A stretch of DNA of 60,481 nucleotides from an uncultured Clostridium sp. (lineage in GTDB: Bacteria > Bacillota > Clostridia > Oscillospirales > Oscillospiraceae), in the NCBI GenBank assembly GCA_904420465.1, contig CAJFVL010000016.1, positions 1 through 60,481 on the forward strand, written 5' to 3'. The notes below the pieces were generated by a model, which saw only the letters and a list, made by a program, of their open reading frames with translations, did no database searches and was not told the origin of the DNA. Positions 14,798 to 23,441 of the stretch are shown here, piece by piece (within the stretch, counting starts at the first letter, position 1; each line of letters starts with the position of its first letter). Made by a program: the position numbers and the translations under genes.

Positions 14798-16449
14798 TGG
14801 CCCCCACCCGTTCCATGCGTCTGCCGCCTCAGGTGGCCCAGCCCTCCAATACGGCCGCCATGATGACCGACGTGCTGGTGGCCCTGCTGCCCGCCCTGGC
14901 CATGGCCGTGTTCTTTTTCGGCCCCAGAGTCCTGGTCCTCTGCGCTGTCTCGGTGGGGTCCTGCGTCCTGCTGGAGTATGGGTATCGCCGCCTCACCCAT
15001 CAGAGCAGCACGGTGGGGGACCTTTCCGCCTGTGTCACCGGCCTGCTGCTGGCCCTGAGCCTGCCTTCCTCCGCCGCCTACTGGGTGCCGGTGCTGGGCG
15101 CCGCCTTTGCGATTGTGGTGGTCAAGCAGTTCTATGGCGGTCTGGGCAAAAACTTCATGAATCCCGCCCTGGCCGGCCGGATGCTGCTGGCCGCGTTCCC
15201 CATGCTGATGACCAGCTGGTCCGAGCCTCTGCAGTGGGGCTCCCTGCTCGGCGTGGACGCGGTGTCCGCCGCCACGCCCATGTCCTATCTTCAGGACGGT
15301 ACGCTGCCCCCCCAGACCCTTCAGCAGCTGCTGCTGGGACAGCAGGCGGGCAGCATGGGGGAGGTTTCCTCCCTGATGCTGCTGGCCGGAGGATTGTACC
15401 TGGTGGCCCGCCATGTGATCTCCCCGCGGATTCCCCTGGCCTATCTGGGTACGGCGGCCGTCATCTCCCTGCTGTTCCACCCGGCTGGAATCAATCCCTT
15501 TGCGTGGGCCGCCTACCAGCTGCTCAGCGGAGGAATTCTGATGGGAGCGGTCTTTTTCGCGTCCGACCCGGTGACCACTCCGGTCACGCCCAGGGGGCAG
15601 CTGATGTTTGGAGTCTGCTGCGGCGCGCTTACCATGCTGCTGCGCTTCTGCAGCTCTTACCCGGAGGGAGTGGGCTGGGCCATCCTCACCATGAACTGCT
15701 GCGTCTGGCTGCTGGACCGGGCGGGGATGCCCCGCCGATTCGGCACCGCCCGCTTTTCGGTCCTGCAGGAGTGGCGTGCCCAGGCCAGAGAGAGCATGGC
15801 TGAAATCAAATTTATTAAGCCCCAGCTGCGGCTGGCCTGGCTGCGGGAAGGCAAGGCGCCCGGAGAGGCTCACCTGGACCAGATCCGCGCCCAGGCCAAG
15901 GTGCTGGGAATACTGGGCGCTGTGGTGCTGGTAACCGGCGCGGCCGTGTCCTGCGTCCATGTATGGACGGACCTGGACGCCGCCCGGACGGCCAACCGCG
16001 CTCAGCAGGAGCTGCTGTCCCAGGTGATGCCCCAGGCCGCGTTCAGTTCCGAGACGCCCTACCGGGCCAGCGGGGCGCTGAGCATCCAGGCCGCCTACAG
16101 TACAGACAATGAGCTGCTGGGCTACTGCGTGGAGGTTCAGTCTCAGGGCTTCAACGGGATGATCACCATGATGGTGGGGGTGAATTTGAACGGCGAGGTC
16201 ACTGGAGTGGCCGCTATCAGCCACAAGGAGGCCCCTAATGTGGGGACCCGGGCCATGACGGAGGAGGCGCTGTCCCGCTATGTAGGCATGTCGGGGACCA
16301 TCCGCACCTCCGGCAGCAACTCGGTGGATGTGGTGGCCGGAGCCACGGTCACCTCGGAAGCCATTACCGCCGGAGTCAACCGGGCGCTGGCCATTGTCGC
16401 CAGCCTGGACACCTCAGAGGAGATTGAATATGCAGATACTGAGGTCTGA
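14797..16449 (+). CDS. RnfD-RnfG fusion protein
   Basis: One 550-residue reading frame joins two normally separate Rnf subunits. Residues 1 to about 345 are RnfD-like: multiple membrane helices (ALLPALAMAVFFFG, WVPVLGAAFAIVVVKQFYGG), NFMNPALAGR and the flavin-site segment SAATPMSY near 159. After a charged linker (ESMAEIKFIKPQLRLAW), a new membrane anchor near 365-385 starts an RnfG-like domain with APNVGTRAMTEE and the FMN-attachment-type motif AGATVTS near 512-518. In most bacteria rnfD and rnfG are separate genes. Both flavin sites look intact, so the fusion is probably functional. Translation is coupled to rnfC. Confidence 0.85.
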   Translation: MAPTRSMRLPPQVAQPSNTAAMMTDVLVALLPALAMAVFFFGPRVLVLCAVSVGSCVLLEYGYRRLTHQSSTVGDLSACVTGLLLALSLPSSAAYWVPVLGAAFAIVVVKQFYGGLGKNFMNPALAGRMLLAAFPMLMTSWSEPLQWGSLLGVDAVSAATPMSYLQDGTLPPQTLQQLLLGQQAGSMGEVSSLMLLAGGLYLVARHVISPRIPLAYLGTAAVISLLFHPAGINPFAWAAYQLLSGGILMGAVFFASDPVTTPVTPRGQLMFGVCCGALTMLLRFCSSYPEGVGWAILTMNCCVWLLDRAGMPRRFGTARFSVLQEWRAQARESMAEIKFIKPQLRLAWLREGKAPGEAHLDQIRAQAKVLGILGAVVLVTGAAVSCVHVWTDLDAARTANRAQQELLSQVMPQAAFSSETPYRASGALSIQAAYSTDNELLGYCVEVQSQGFNGMITMMVGVNLNGEVTGVAAISHKEAPNVGTRAMTEEALSRYVGMSGTIRTSGSNSVDVVAGATVTSEAITAGVNRALAIVASLDTSEEIEYADTEV

Positions 16450-16488
16450 CCGCCCTGCGGCTCACGTCCCGAAAGAGGAGGCTGTTCT

Positions 16489-17076
16489 ATGATCGTGTTG
16501 GAATTGGCGGGGGTGGCTCTTGCCGCTCTGCTGTCGGAAAATATGGTCTTTGTAACCTGCATGGGCATCGGAACCCGGACCCAGTCCTTCCGAAATCCGG
16601 TGGACGCCCTGCGCACCGGCTACTGCCTGACCATCGTGATGGTGCTGGGAGCGCTGCTGTCCTGGCTGGCCGACTTTCTGCTGCTGGAGCGCTTTGGCTG
16701 GCAGCATTTCCGGCTGATGTTCCTGGCCCTGCTCATCCCGGGACTGGTGGCCGGGCTGAGGAAGTTTATCCAGGTCTGCCTGCCCGCTCTCTCCCGGAGA
16801 ATGGATGGCAACCTGGCCTCCATCTCCACCAACTGCGCCGCGCTGGGGTCCGCTCTGCTCATCTCCCAGCGCAGCTACTCCCTGGGCGCCGCGCTGCTCT
16901 TCGCCGTGTTCGGCGGGCTGGGCGCTACGCTGGCCCTGGCCAGCTTTGCCAGCCTCCAGCAGGAGGTGGACCTGGAGCGCTGCCCAAAATGCTTCCGCGG
17001 ACTGCCCATCATGCTGATTACAGCGGGGCTGATGGCCATGTCTCTGGTGGGGTTTTACGGGCTGCATTTAGGCTGA
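16489..17076 (+). CDS. rnfA: RnfA/RnfE-type membrane subunit
   Basis: A 195-residue integral membrane protein of the Rnf/Nqr family with six predicted helices. SENMVFVTCMGIGTRTQ near the N-terminus and ISTNCAALGSALL near the centre are the half-repeat motifs that hold the shared 2Fe-2S cluster. TNCA favours RnfA over RnfE, but the call between the two paralogues is uncertain. GAGGAGG precedes ATG 16489. Only one of the usual A/E pair is present and no rnfB is seen here; these must be elsewhere if a full complex exists. Confidence 0.75.
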   Translation: MIVLELAGVALAALLSENMVFVTCMGIGTRTQSFRNPVDALRTGYCLTIVMVLGALLSWLADFLLLERFGWQHFRLMFLALLIPGLVAGLRKFIQVCLPALSRRMDGNLASISTNCAALGSALLISQRSYSLGAALLFAVFGGLGATLALASFASLQQEVDLERCPKCFRGLPIMLITAGLMAMSLVGFYGLHLG

Positions 17077-17089
17077 CCGGCCTGATACA

Positions 17090-17149
17090 GGGGCGGCTGT
17101 TCGGGCTGTTGAGGGGCGCTGCCCCTTGACAGTCTGAATGGGCCGCCCC
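17090..17149 (+). terminator. Large nested hairpin terminator after rnfA
   Basis: GGGGCGGC (17090-17097) pairs with GCCGCCCC (17142-17149); inside, CTGT pairs with ACAG and GGGGC with GCCCC around GCT. GTTCTTGTTG follows as a weak U-rich tail. Confidence 0.65.
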
Positions 17150-17182
17150 GTTCTTGTTGTGCGCAGGGAACGGTCCGCACCA

Positions 17183-17235
17183 AATGTAAACAATAAAAAA
17201 ATTAAGTTGACATTATGGCGCGAAAATTGTATACT
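17183..17235 (+). promoter_or_regulatory. BirA-type biotin operator overlapping the bioBY promoter
   Basis: AATGTAAAC (17183-17191) and GTTGACATT (17206-17214) form an inverted repeat matching at 8 of 9 positions with a 14-nt spacer, the arrangement of bacterial BirA operators. The right half contains TTGACA (17207-17212), which with TATACT (17230-17235) and a 17-nt spacer makes a strong promoter. Bound BirA-biotinyl-AMP would block the -35 element, so the genes should be repressed when biotin is plentiful. Confidence 0.8.
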
Positions 17236-17270
17236 GTAGAAAAAGATGGTTTACGATTGGAGGGACCGCA

Positions 17271-18257
17271 GTGGAAGGTCTGGCGGAACGGATTTTAGGC
17301 GGAAACCGGCTGGGCCGGGAGGACAACCTGGAAAAGCTGGCGGAGATGGATCTGGAGGAGCTGTGTCAAGCGGCGGATCAGGTCAGACAGGCCCTTTGCG
17401 GAAACAGGGGAGAGCTGTGTACCATCGTCAACGGACGAAGCGGCCGGTGCAGTGAGGACTGCCGCTTCTGTGCGCAGTCCTGCCGCTACCACACCGGGGC
17501 GGAGGAGTATCCCTTCCTCCCGGCGGAGAAGATCGTGGCAGAGGGAAGGAGGAATGAGGCGGCGGGAGTCTGCCGCTTCTCGGTTGTAACAGCGGGACGG
17601 GGCCTCCATGGCCGGGAGCTGGAGGAGGCTCTGGAGGCGTACCGGCGTCTGAAGGCAGAGACGGGACTGGCACTGTGCGCCTCCCACGGCCTGCAGACGG
17701 AGGGGGAATTCCGGGCGATGCGGGAGGCGGGGGTGACCCGGTATCACGCCAATCTGGAGACCTCCCGCCGGAATTTTCCCAATATTTGTACCACCCACAC
17801 CTACGAGGACAAGCTGGACAACATCCGGCGGGCCAGGGCCGCCGGGCTGCAGGTCTGTTCCGGCGGAATTTTGGGGATGGGAGAGACCTGGGAGGACCGC
17901 ATTGACATGGCCCTGGACCTGTCCGAGCTGGGGGTGGAGTCCATTCCACTGAACCTGCTCACCCCCATCCCCGGCACTCCGCTGGAGGAGGCGCCTCCGC
18001 TGACCGGGGAGGAGGTATTCCGGTCGGTGGCCATATTCCGCCTGCTGAACCCCGCCGCCTGGATTCGGATGGCGGCAGGGCGGGGCCGGTTTCCGGATGG
18101 AGGAGAAAAACTGTTCCGGTGCGGCGCCAACGCCGCCATTACCGGGGATATGCTGACCACCACCGGCACCGGCGCGGCGGAGGACCGGGAGATGTTTGCG
18201 CGGCTGGGCTACCGGCTGGACTGGACACGCGGCGCGGAGAAAGGAGAATCGGTATGA
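17271..18257 (+). CDS. bioB: Biotin synthase
   Basis: A 328-residue radical SAM enzyme that inserts sulfur into dethiobiotin. CSEDCRFCAQS near residues 63-73 is the radical SAM cysteine motif with the biotin-synthase CAQS ending. RYHANLETS, SGGILGMGE and PLNLLTPIPGTPLEE follow in the usual order, and WIRMAAGR near 265 supplies the Arg associated with the 2Fe-2S cluster. GTG start at 17271 behind GGAGGG. No other biotin synthesis gene is adjacent, so the cell may take up dethiobiotin or biotin through BioY. The stop overlaps bioY (ATGA). Confidence 0.95.
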   Translation: MEGLAERILGGNRLGREDNLEKLAEMDLEELCQAADQVRQALCGNRGELCTIVNGRSGRCSEDCRFCAQSCRYHTGAEEYPFLPAEKIVAEGRRNEAAGVCRFSVVTAGRGLHGRELEEALEAYRRLKAETGLALCASHGLQTEGEFRAMREAGVTRYHANLETSRRNFPNICTTHTYEDKLDNIRRARAAGLQVCSGGILGMGETWEDRIDMALDLSELGVESIPLNLLTPIPGTPLEEAPPLTGEEVFRSVAIFRLLNPAAWIRMAAGRGRFPDGGEKLFRCGANAAITGDMLTTTGTGAAEDREMFARLGYRLDWTRGAEKGESV

Positions 18258-18823
18258 ATCAGGAACCTGCGGCAGGGGTCAGGCGGGGCAAAAAAGTTTA
18301 CTGGATGGCGGCCGCCGCGCTGATGACGGCGGTGACCTGTGTGCTGGCCCCCCTCTCCGTTCCCATCGGCCCGGTTCCCATTTCCCTGACCAATTTGGCC
18401 ATTTATTTCTCTCTCTACCTGCTGGGATGGAAGTGGGGAGCGGCGAGCTACCTGGTCTATATGCTCATTGGTATGACGGGGCTTCCGGTGTTTTCCGGCT
18501 TTACCGGAGGGCTGGGCAAGCTGGCCGGACCCACCGGAGGATACATCGTTGGATTTCTGCCCATGGCGGTGATTGCGGGGCTGGCAATCGAGCGCTTCCG
18601 GAGCCGGGGAATCCATCTGGCGGGTATGGCGCTGGGCACCGCTGTGTGCTACGCCTTCGGCACCGCCTGGTACTGTCTGATCGGGAACATTCCCCCGGCA
18701 GCCGCTCTGGGCGCCTGCGTGCTCCCCTTTATTCCCTTCGATTTTGGGAAAATGGTTCTGGCCATGGCCGCCGGCCCCATGATCCGGAGCCGCCTGGAGC
18801 AGGCCGGCCTGTATCGAAGATAG
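18254..18823 (+). CDS. bioY: BioY biotin ECF transporter S component
   Basis: A 189-residue membrane protein with about six helices, typical BioY length. Recognisable BioY segments are PLSVPIGPVPISLTNLAIY, LVYMLIGMTGLPVFSGFTGG with GPTGGYIVGF, and PFIPFDFGKMVLA. It binds biotin and works with the shared ECF energising module (not seen here). Start overlaps the bioB stop, and both genes lie behind the BirA operator. Confidence 0.95.
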   Translation: MNQEPAAGVRRGKKVYWMAAAALMTAVTCVLAPLSVPIGPVPISLTNLAIYFSLYLLGWKWGAASYLVYMLIGMTGLPVFSGFTGGLGKLAGPTGGYIVGFLPMAVIAGLAIERFRSRGIHLAGMALGTAVCYAFGTAWYCLIGNIPPAAALGACVLPFIPFDFGKMVLAMAAGPMIRSRLEQAGLYRR

Positions 18824-18838
18824 GACGGAAAATGGAAA

Positions 18839-18867
18839 CGCCCCGCACCGGAGTCCGGTGCGGGGCG
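18839..18867 (+). terminator. Hairpin terminator after bioY
   Basis: CGCCCCGCACCGGA and TCCGGTGCGGGGCG are perfect complements around a single G, 16 nt past the bioY stop. The tail is not strongly T-rich. It also separates the convergent Dabb gene. Confidence 0.7.
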
Positions 18868-18888
18868 CCTGTATTGGGCGGAAGGGAG

Positions 18889-19188
18889 TTACCACTCCAC
18901 GTCGCAGCAGCGGCGGTCACACAGATACTGAGCGACCAGGGGAAAGATGGCCTGGTGGTCCGGATGGTTCTGGTAGACGGGCAGGTCGGAGGGCTGGGCC
19001 ACCTCGGAGTAGAGGACCAGGTCGCAGTTGCTGCTGTCCAGAGGAGGACAGAATACCTTCAGATCCAGGACGCAGGGCACCAGCTCCTTCAAGGCGGTCA
19101 GGCGGGGGATCAGAACCTCCTTGGCGGTTTGGCGCTCTTCGGGAGTGAGTTCAGGCTTAAAATTCCAGGACACGACATGTCGAACCAT
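18889..19188 (-). CDS. Dabb (stress-responsive A/B barrel) family protein
   Basis: A 99-residue ferredoxin-like barrel protein beginning MVRHVVSWNFKPELTPEER, the standard Dabb opening, with a central LDLKVF and DLVLYSEV strands and YQNHPDHQ. Dabb proteins form dimers and are small oxidative or stress-related enzymes of poorly defined substrate. A GGAGG site precedes the start. It is alone on the minus strand, with a conserved-family gene upstream in the same direction. Confidence 0.85.
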   Translation of the reverse strand: MVRHVVSWNFKPELTPEERQTAKEVLIPRLTALKELVPCVLDLKVFCPPLDSSNCDLVLYSEVAQPSDLPVYQNHPDHQAIFPLVAQYLCDRRCCDVEW

Positions 19189-19248
19189 GGGAAAGAGACC
19201 TCCTTTTGTGAAGTGTTGATCCCATTTTACCCCAAAGAGCCCCTCTCG

Positions 19249-20052
19249 TCAACGTCCCGTCCGCACCGGGACCGGCTGGCGGCGCAGCCCAAGCTGGGCG
19301 GCGTGCTCCCCCGCCTCGGACCAGGACGCCAGAAAGACGGAGATTCCCGCCGAACGGGCCACCTCCACCTTGCGGCGCAGGGTGTCGCCGTCATCAAAGA
19401 GGACGAAGTGAGCTCCGCTTTCCCGGCTCATATAGGTGAAGTAGCGGGCGCACAGCTCGTTGGAGAAGAATACCGCGGGGCGCAGCCGCTCCAGCCGCTC
19501 CGCCAGGTGCTCCCGGCTGAGAGGGAGGCCGCTGCCGGTGGGCGAGGGCAGGAAGAAGTCCTCCGCCGCCTTTTGAAGGGCCAGAGCCACCCGGTCCCGG
19601 CCAAAGCGCTCCCTGGCCTCCTGCAGGCGCAGAGCCAGGGAGCCGCCCGACAGGGCGGAGGGGATCATCACCGTGGCGTGGGGAGCACAGGCGCCGTAGG
19701 CCTCGGGTACATAGAGCGACCAGCCCCGGTGGGAAAAGGTCTCGTCCAGCTGGGCGGCGATCTGCTCCAGAGGCGGCAGGCGGCCCTCAAAATCCAGAAC
19801 CGCGCCGGAGAATCCTCTGGCCTGGCACTCCCGCACCACCTCCTGACAGAAGGGGGCGGAAGGACCCAGTCCATCAAAATCCTGATCGGCCACCACCATC
19901 AGGCCGCCCTGGGGAACGGGTCCGCTGCCCGCCCGAAACAGATGAGGGCCGCGCCCGATGCGGTAGGCCAGGTGAGCGGGCACCGCGTCCCACCCCTGGA
20001 GCTGGCGCAGCTGCTCCGGCTGGGCCAGCAGGATGAAGGTATCTTTCGTCAT
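19249..20052 (-). CDS. Hypothetical TIM-barrel-like protein
   Basis: A 267-residue soluble protein. ATG 20052 with GGGGGAGCC upstream was chosen over an ATG seven codons earlier. The pattern of DTFILLAQPEQL, GFSGAVLDFEGRLPPLEQIAAQL, GWSLYVPEAYGACAPHATVMIPS and HFVLFDDGDTLRRKVEVARSAGISVFLASW suggests a glycosidase-like (GH18-type) alpha/beta barrel, but I see no DxxDxDxE active site. No function is proposed. Confidence 0.6.
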   Translation of the reverse strand: MTKDTFILLAQPEQLRQLQGWDAVPAHLAYRIGRGPHLFRAGSGPVPQGGLMVVADQDFDGLGPSAPFCQEVVRECQARGFSGAVLDFEGRLPPLEQIAAQLDETFSHRGWSLYVPEAYGACAPHATVMIPSALSGGSLALRLQEARERFGRDRVALALQKAAEDFFLPSPTGSGLPLSREHLAERLERLRPAVFFSNELCARYFTYMSRESGAHFVLFDDGDTLRRKVEVARSAGISVFLASWSEAGEHAAQLGLRRQPVPVRTGR

Positions 20053-20191
20053 AAGAGGCTCCCCCTTGTCCAAAATCTTGAGATATGGTATACTGTCTCA
20101 CGCAAAAATCAGCCTGGTGCAGGCTGTTTCACTGTATGCCGCTTCCGCGGACCTTAGAACCAAAGCTTTCTCAGGAAGGAGGACGCCTGAC

Positions 20192-20698
20192 GTGCCCTTT
20201 TCTCTCATCCCCCGGGGGGTCTATTCCTCAGTGGCCCAAATCCGGCCGGAGGCGCTGGCCGACCGGGGCATCCGGCTGGTGCTGGCCGACCTGGACAACA
20301 CCCTGGCCCCCTATCACGTGGAGGAGCCTGCCCCGGAGATCATCCAATGGAAGGACGAGCTGGAGGCCCGGGGCATCCTCCTCTTTCTCCTGTCCAACAG
20401 CCGGAAGCCGGGCCGGGCCCAGCGGTTTGCCGAAAAGCTGGGCATCCCTTATCAGGGACACTCGGGCAAGCCGAAAAGGGCGGGCTACCTCCGGGCCATG
20501 GAGCGCATGGGCTGCAAGGGGCCGGAGACAGTGATGGTGGGGGACCAGATTTTTACCGATATTCTGGGGGCCAACAACGCGGGAGTGATTCCCCTGCTGG
20601 TGGAGCCCATCCGGCTCGCGGGCAACCCGGGACGGTACATCCGCTACGCCGCGGAGACCCCCTTCCGGGAGCTGGGGAAAAGGAGGCCCTTCTTATGA
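20192..20698 (+). CDS. yqeG: YqeG family HAD phosphatase
   Basis: A 168-residue HAD-superfamily hydrolase. GTG 20192 follows GGAAGGAGG and gives the usual YqeG opening (PFSLIPRGVYSSVAQI). HAD motifs are LADLDNTLAPY (motif I), LLFLLSNSRK (motif II), KPKRAGY (motif III) and VMVGDQIFTDILGAN (motif IV). Family members are phosphatidylglycerophosphate-like phosphatases of uncertain substrate. The stop overlaps the next start (ATGA). Confidence 0.9.
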   Translation: MPFSLIPRGVYSSVAQIRPEALADRGIRLVLADLDNTLAPYHVEEPAPEIIQWKDELEARGILLFLLSNSRKPGRAQRFAEKLGIPYQGHSGKPKRAGYLRAMERMGCKGPETVMVGDQIFTDILGANNAGVIPLLVEPIRLAGNPGRYIRYAAETPFRELGKRRPFL

Positions 20699-21552
20699 GC
20701 GCAAAATTCGGCCCTGCGGGCAACTCCGACAGCTTCTCCAAGATCCACAAGTCCTCCCTGGCCGCCCCCGGCTGGATTGCCGGTTTCGGCCTGGACTGCT
20801 ACGAGTACCAGTGCGGCAAGGGGGTCCATGTGGGGGAGGAGACCTGCCGCAGGCTGGGGGAGAACGCCCGGGCGGCGGGGATCGCCCTGTCCCTCCACGC
20901 CCCCTATTTCATTAACCTGGCCAACCCGGACCGGGAGGCCCTGCAAAAGACCGTCGGCTATATCACTGGAGCCTGCCTGGCGGCCAGCTGGATGGGGGCG
21001 GAGCGGGTGGTCATCCACTCCGGGGCCCTGATGAAGCGCACCCGGCGCCAGGCACTGGACACCGCCCTGGCCTCCCTGCGGGAGGTGGTGGCCGCCTGCG
21101 ACGATCAGGGCTTCGGATACATCGCCCTGTGCCCCGAGACGATGGGAAAGATCAACCAGCTGGGGGATCTGGACGAGGTGCTGGAGCTGTGCACCCTGGA
21201 TGAACGGCTCATCCCCTGCATCGACTTCGGCCACCTGTACGCCCGCTCCCTGGGGGCGGACGACGGCCCGGAGGCCTTTGGGCGGATGCTGGACCGGGTG
21301 GAAGCGGTGTTGGGGTCGGAGCGGGCCGCCCGCTTCCACAGCCACTTCTCCCACATCGAGTTCACCCCCAACGGGGGCGAGAAGTGCCACCGCACCTTTT
21401 CTGACCACGGGGGCTACGGCCCGGATTGGACCCCGCTGGCGGCGGAGGTGGCCCGCCGGGGGTGGAGCCCTACGTTCATCTGCGAAAGTGCCGGGACTCA
21501 GGCGGAGGACGCGCTGGAGATGAAGCGGATCTATCAGGAATGCTTGAAGTGA
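20695..21552 (+). CDS. AP endonuclease IV-type TIM-barrel protein
   Basis: A 285-residue member of the endonuclease IV / xylose-isomerase-like family. It has the AP endonuclease 2 pattern of metal ligands: LHAPYFINLA, VIHSG near 103, ALCPETMGKINQLG, IDFGHLYAR, RFHSHFSH, DHGGYGPDW and ICES. Endonuclease IV normally cuts at abasic sites using three zinc ions. Some residues around the metal centre differ slightly from E. coli Nfo, so a related DNA repair role is likely but not certain. Coupled to yqeG by a 4-nt overlap. Confidence 0.85.
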   Translation: MSAKFGPAGNSDSFSKIHKSSLAAPGWIAGFGLDCYEYQCGKGVHVGEETCRRLGENARAAGIALSLHAPYFINLANPDREALQKTVGYITGACLAASWMGAERVVIHSGALMKRTRRQALDTALASLREVVAACDDQGFGYIALCPETMGKINQLGDLDEVLELCTLDERLIPCIDFGHLYARSLGADDGPEAFGRMLDRVEAVLGSERAARFHSHFSHIEFTPNGGEKCHRTFSDHGGYGPDWTPLAAEVARRGWSPTFICESAGTQAEDALEMKRIYQECLK

Positions 21553-21676
21553 GATAGGAGTGAGGAGATAGGAGATAGGAATTTTGGTGTCCGGCTTCGC
21601 CGGACGATTTGAAATCGTTTCGCCTCCGGCGAAACACCTCAACTCCTATCTCATATCTTCTATCTCCTATCTTACT
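21551..21676. repeat. Large imperfect palindromic intergenic repeat
   Basis: Two arms of about 35-40 nt made of AGATAGGAG-type units face each other (21551-21590 and 21640-21676). Between them sit two perfect hairpins, GTCCGGC/GCCGGAC around TTC and GTTTCGCC/GGCGAAAC around TCC, joined by GATTTGAAATC. The whole can fold into a cruciform or three-armed structure. It separates the endonuclease IV-like gene from the aminopeptidase gene and looks like a REP- or MITE-type element. Confidence 0.75.
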
Positions 21677-21697
21677 GAAAGGACGGAGGAAATACAC

Positions 21698-22762
21698 ATG
21701 AACCATTTGACACAGATCGCCGCCAAGCTGCCCGAGTACGGCCTAGACGCCATGCTGATTGTCAGCGAGTCCGGCGAGCGGTACGCCCTGGGCTTCCACG
21801 GGGAGGGGCTGGCGCTGGTCACCCCGCAGGAGACCCATTACACCACCGACGGCCGGTACATCGAGGCCGCCCAGGAGCAGATCACCGGGGCCCGGATCTC
21901 CCTGGTATCGGCGGGCAGCGGCCATCTGGCCCAGGCCCGGGCCTATATCCAGGAGCATGGACTGAAGAAGGTGGGCTTTGAGAGCGGCGCTATGACGGTG
22001 GACGCCCACGCCCGCTATGCCCGGGAGCTGCCCTGCACCCTGGTCCCCGCCCAGGGGCTGCTGGACGGCCTGCGGGCCTCCAAGGACGGGGAGGAGCTCT
22101 CCGCCATGCGTCGGGCCCAGCAGATCACCGACGAGGCCTTTTCCGCCATCCTGGAGTTCATCCGCCCCGGCATGACCGAACGAGAGATTGCCGCCCGGCT
22201 GGTGTACGAGATGATGCGCCGGGGCGGGGAGAAGGTGTCCTTCGACCCCATCGTGGCGGCCGGACCCAACGGCTCTCGGCCCCACGCCGTGCCGGGGGAG
22301 CTGCGGGTGGAGCACGGCATGTTCATCACCATGGACTTTGGCTGCAAGGTGGAGGGCTACTGCTCCGACATGACCCGCACCGTGGCCCTGGGCCGGCCCG
22401 ACCCGGAGATGGAGCGGGTCTACAAAACGGTGCTGGAGGCCCAGCAGGCGGGCATCGCCGCCGCCCGGGCCGGCGTGCCGGGGTGCGAGGTGGACGGAGC
22501 GGCCCGGCGGGTGATTGCACGGGCGGGCTACGGGGAATTCTTCTCCCACAGCTTCGGCCACTCCCTGGGGCTGGACATCCACGAGTCCCCCAACGCCAGC
22601 CCCTCGGAAAAAGCGCCCCTGCCTGCGGGGGCGGTGGTTTCCGCCGAGCCGGGGATCTATCTGCCCGGCCGGTTCGGGGTGCGCATCGAGGATGTGCTGG
22701 TGTACCGGGAAGGGGGCTGCGAGGACCTTACGGGTTCTCCCAAGGAGCTGATAATTTTATAA
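21698..22762 (+). CDS. M24-family Xaa-Pro aminopeptidase
   Basis: A 354-residue cytoplasmic metallopeptidase that removes N-terminal residues before proline. An N-terminal creatinase-like domain (residues 1-125) precedes the pita-bread catalytic domain. The metal ligands are all present: Asp in MDFGCKVEGYCSDMTRT (two Asp), His in HSFGHSLGLDIHE, Glu in SAEPGIYLPG and Glu in RIEDVL. GGACGGAGG precedes ATG 21698. It lies 5' of efp, as in many Firmicutes. Confidence 0.93.
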   Translation: MNHLTQIAAKLPEYGLDAMLIVSESGERYALGFHGEGLALVTPQETHYTTDGRYIEAAQEQITGARISLVSAGSGHLAQARAYIQEHGLKKVGFESGAMTVDAHARYARELPCTLVPAQGLLDGLRASKDGEELSAMRRAQQITDEAFSAILEFIRPGMTEREIAARLVYEMMRRGGEKVSFDPIVAAGPNGSRPHAVPGELRVEHGMFITMDFGCKVEGYCSDMTRTVALGRPDPEMERVYKTVLEAQQAGIAAARAGVPGCEVDGAARRVIARAGYGEFFSHSFGHSLGLDIHESPNASPSEKAPLPAGAVVSAEPGIYLPGRFGVRIEDVLVYREGGCEDLTGSPKELIIL

Positions 22763-22801
22763 GAAATTTTGCCGGAGCGGGCGCAATTCCCCGTAACCCC
22801 C

Positions 22802-22830
22802 TTGTCAAAGCAGGCAAAATAGGGTAAAAT
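22802..22830 (+). promoter_or_regulatory. Promoter of efp
   Basis: TTGTCA (22802-22807), 17-nt spacer, TAAAAT (22825-22830), about 40 nt upstream of the efp start. Confidence 0.6.
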
Positions 22831-22871
22831 AAGTCAGCTGATTTAGAAAACAGATGAGAGGATGAGTTTCT

Positions 22872-23441
22872 ATGGCAATGATTTCCGCCAGCGATTTCCG
22901 CAACGGCGTGACCTTTGAGATGGACGGGAAGGTTATGCAGGTGGTGGAATTTCAGCACGTCAAGCCCGGTAAGGGGGCCGCTTTTGTCCGCACCAAGATG
23001 AAAAACATCATCACCGGCGGCGTGACTGAGACCTCCTTCAACCCCACCGCCAAGTTTGAGCAGGCCTTTGTGGAGCGCAAGGACATGGAGTACAGCTACA
23101 ACGACGGCGACCTGTATTACTTCATGGATATGGAGACCTATGATATGCTGCCCATCAGCAAGGATCTGCTGGGCGACAGCTTCAAGTTTGTGAAGGAGAA
23201 CATGACCTGCAAGGTGATGTCCTACAAGGGCAGCGTGTTCGGCGTGGAGCCCCCAAACTTCGTGGAGCTGGAGGTCACCGAAACCGATCCCGGCTTCAAG
23301 GGCGACACCGCCACCAACGTGACCAAGCCCGCTACCCTGGAGACTGGGGCCGAGATCAAGGTGCCCCTGTTCATCAACCCCGGGGACAAGATCAAGATCG
23401 ACACCCGCACCGGCGAGTACCTGGAGCGGAGCAAGGGGTAA
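22872..23441 (+). CDS. efp: Translation elongation factor P
   Basis: A 189-residue factor that relieves ribosome stalling at consecutive prolines. Three beta-barrel domains are recognisable, including [12 protein letters not shown] with the modifiable Lys-containing loop near residue 34, [18 protein letters not shown], and the C-terminal [20 protein letters not shown] signature. Length matches the family. Start ATG 22872 follows a weak GAGAGGATG site. Confidence 0.97.
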   Translation: MAMISASDFRNGVTFEMDGKVMQVVEFQHVKPGKGAAFVRTKMKNIITGGVTETSFNPTAKFEQAFVERKDMEYSYNDGDLYYFMDMETYDMLPISKDLLGDSFKFVKENMTCKVMSYKGSVFGVEPPNFVELEVTETDPGFKGDTATNVTKPATLETGAEIKVPLFINPGDKIKIDTRTGEYLERSKG

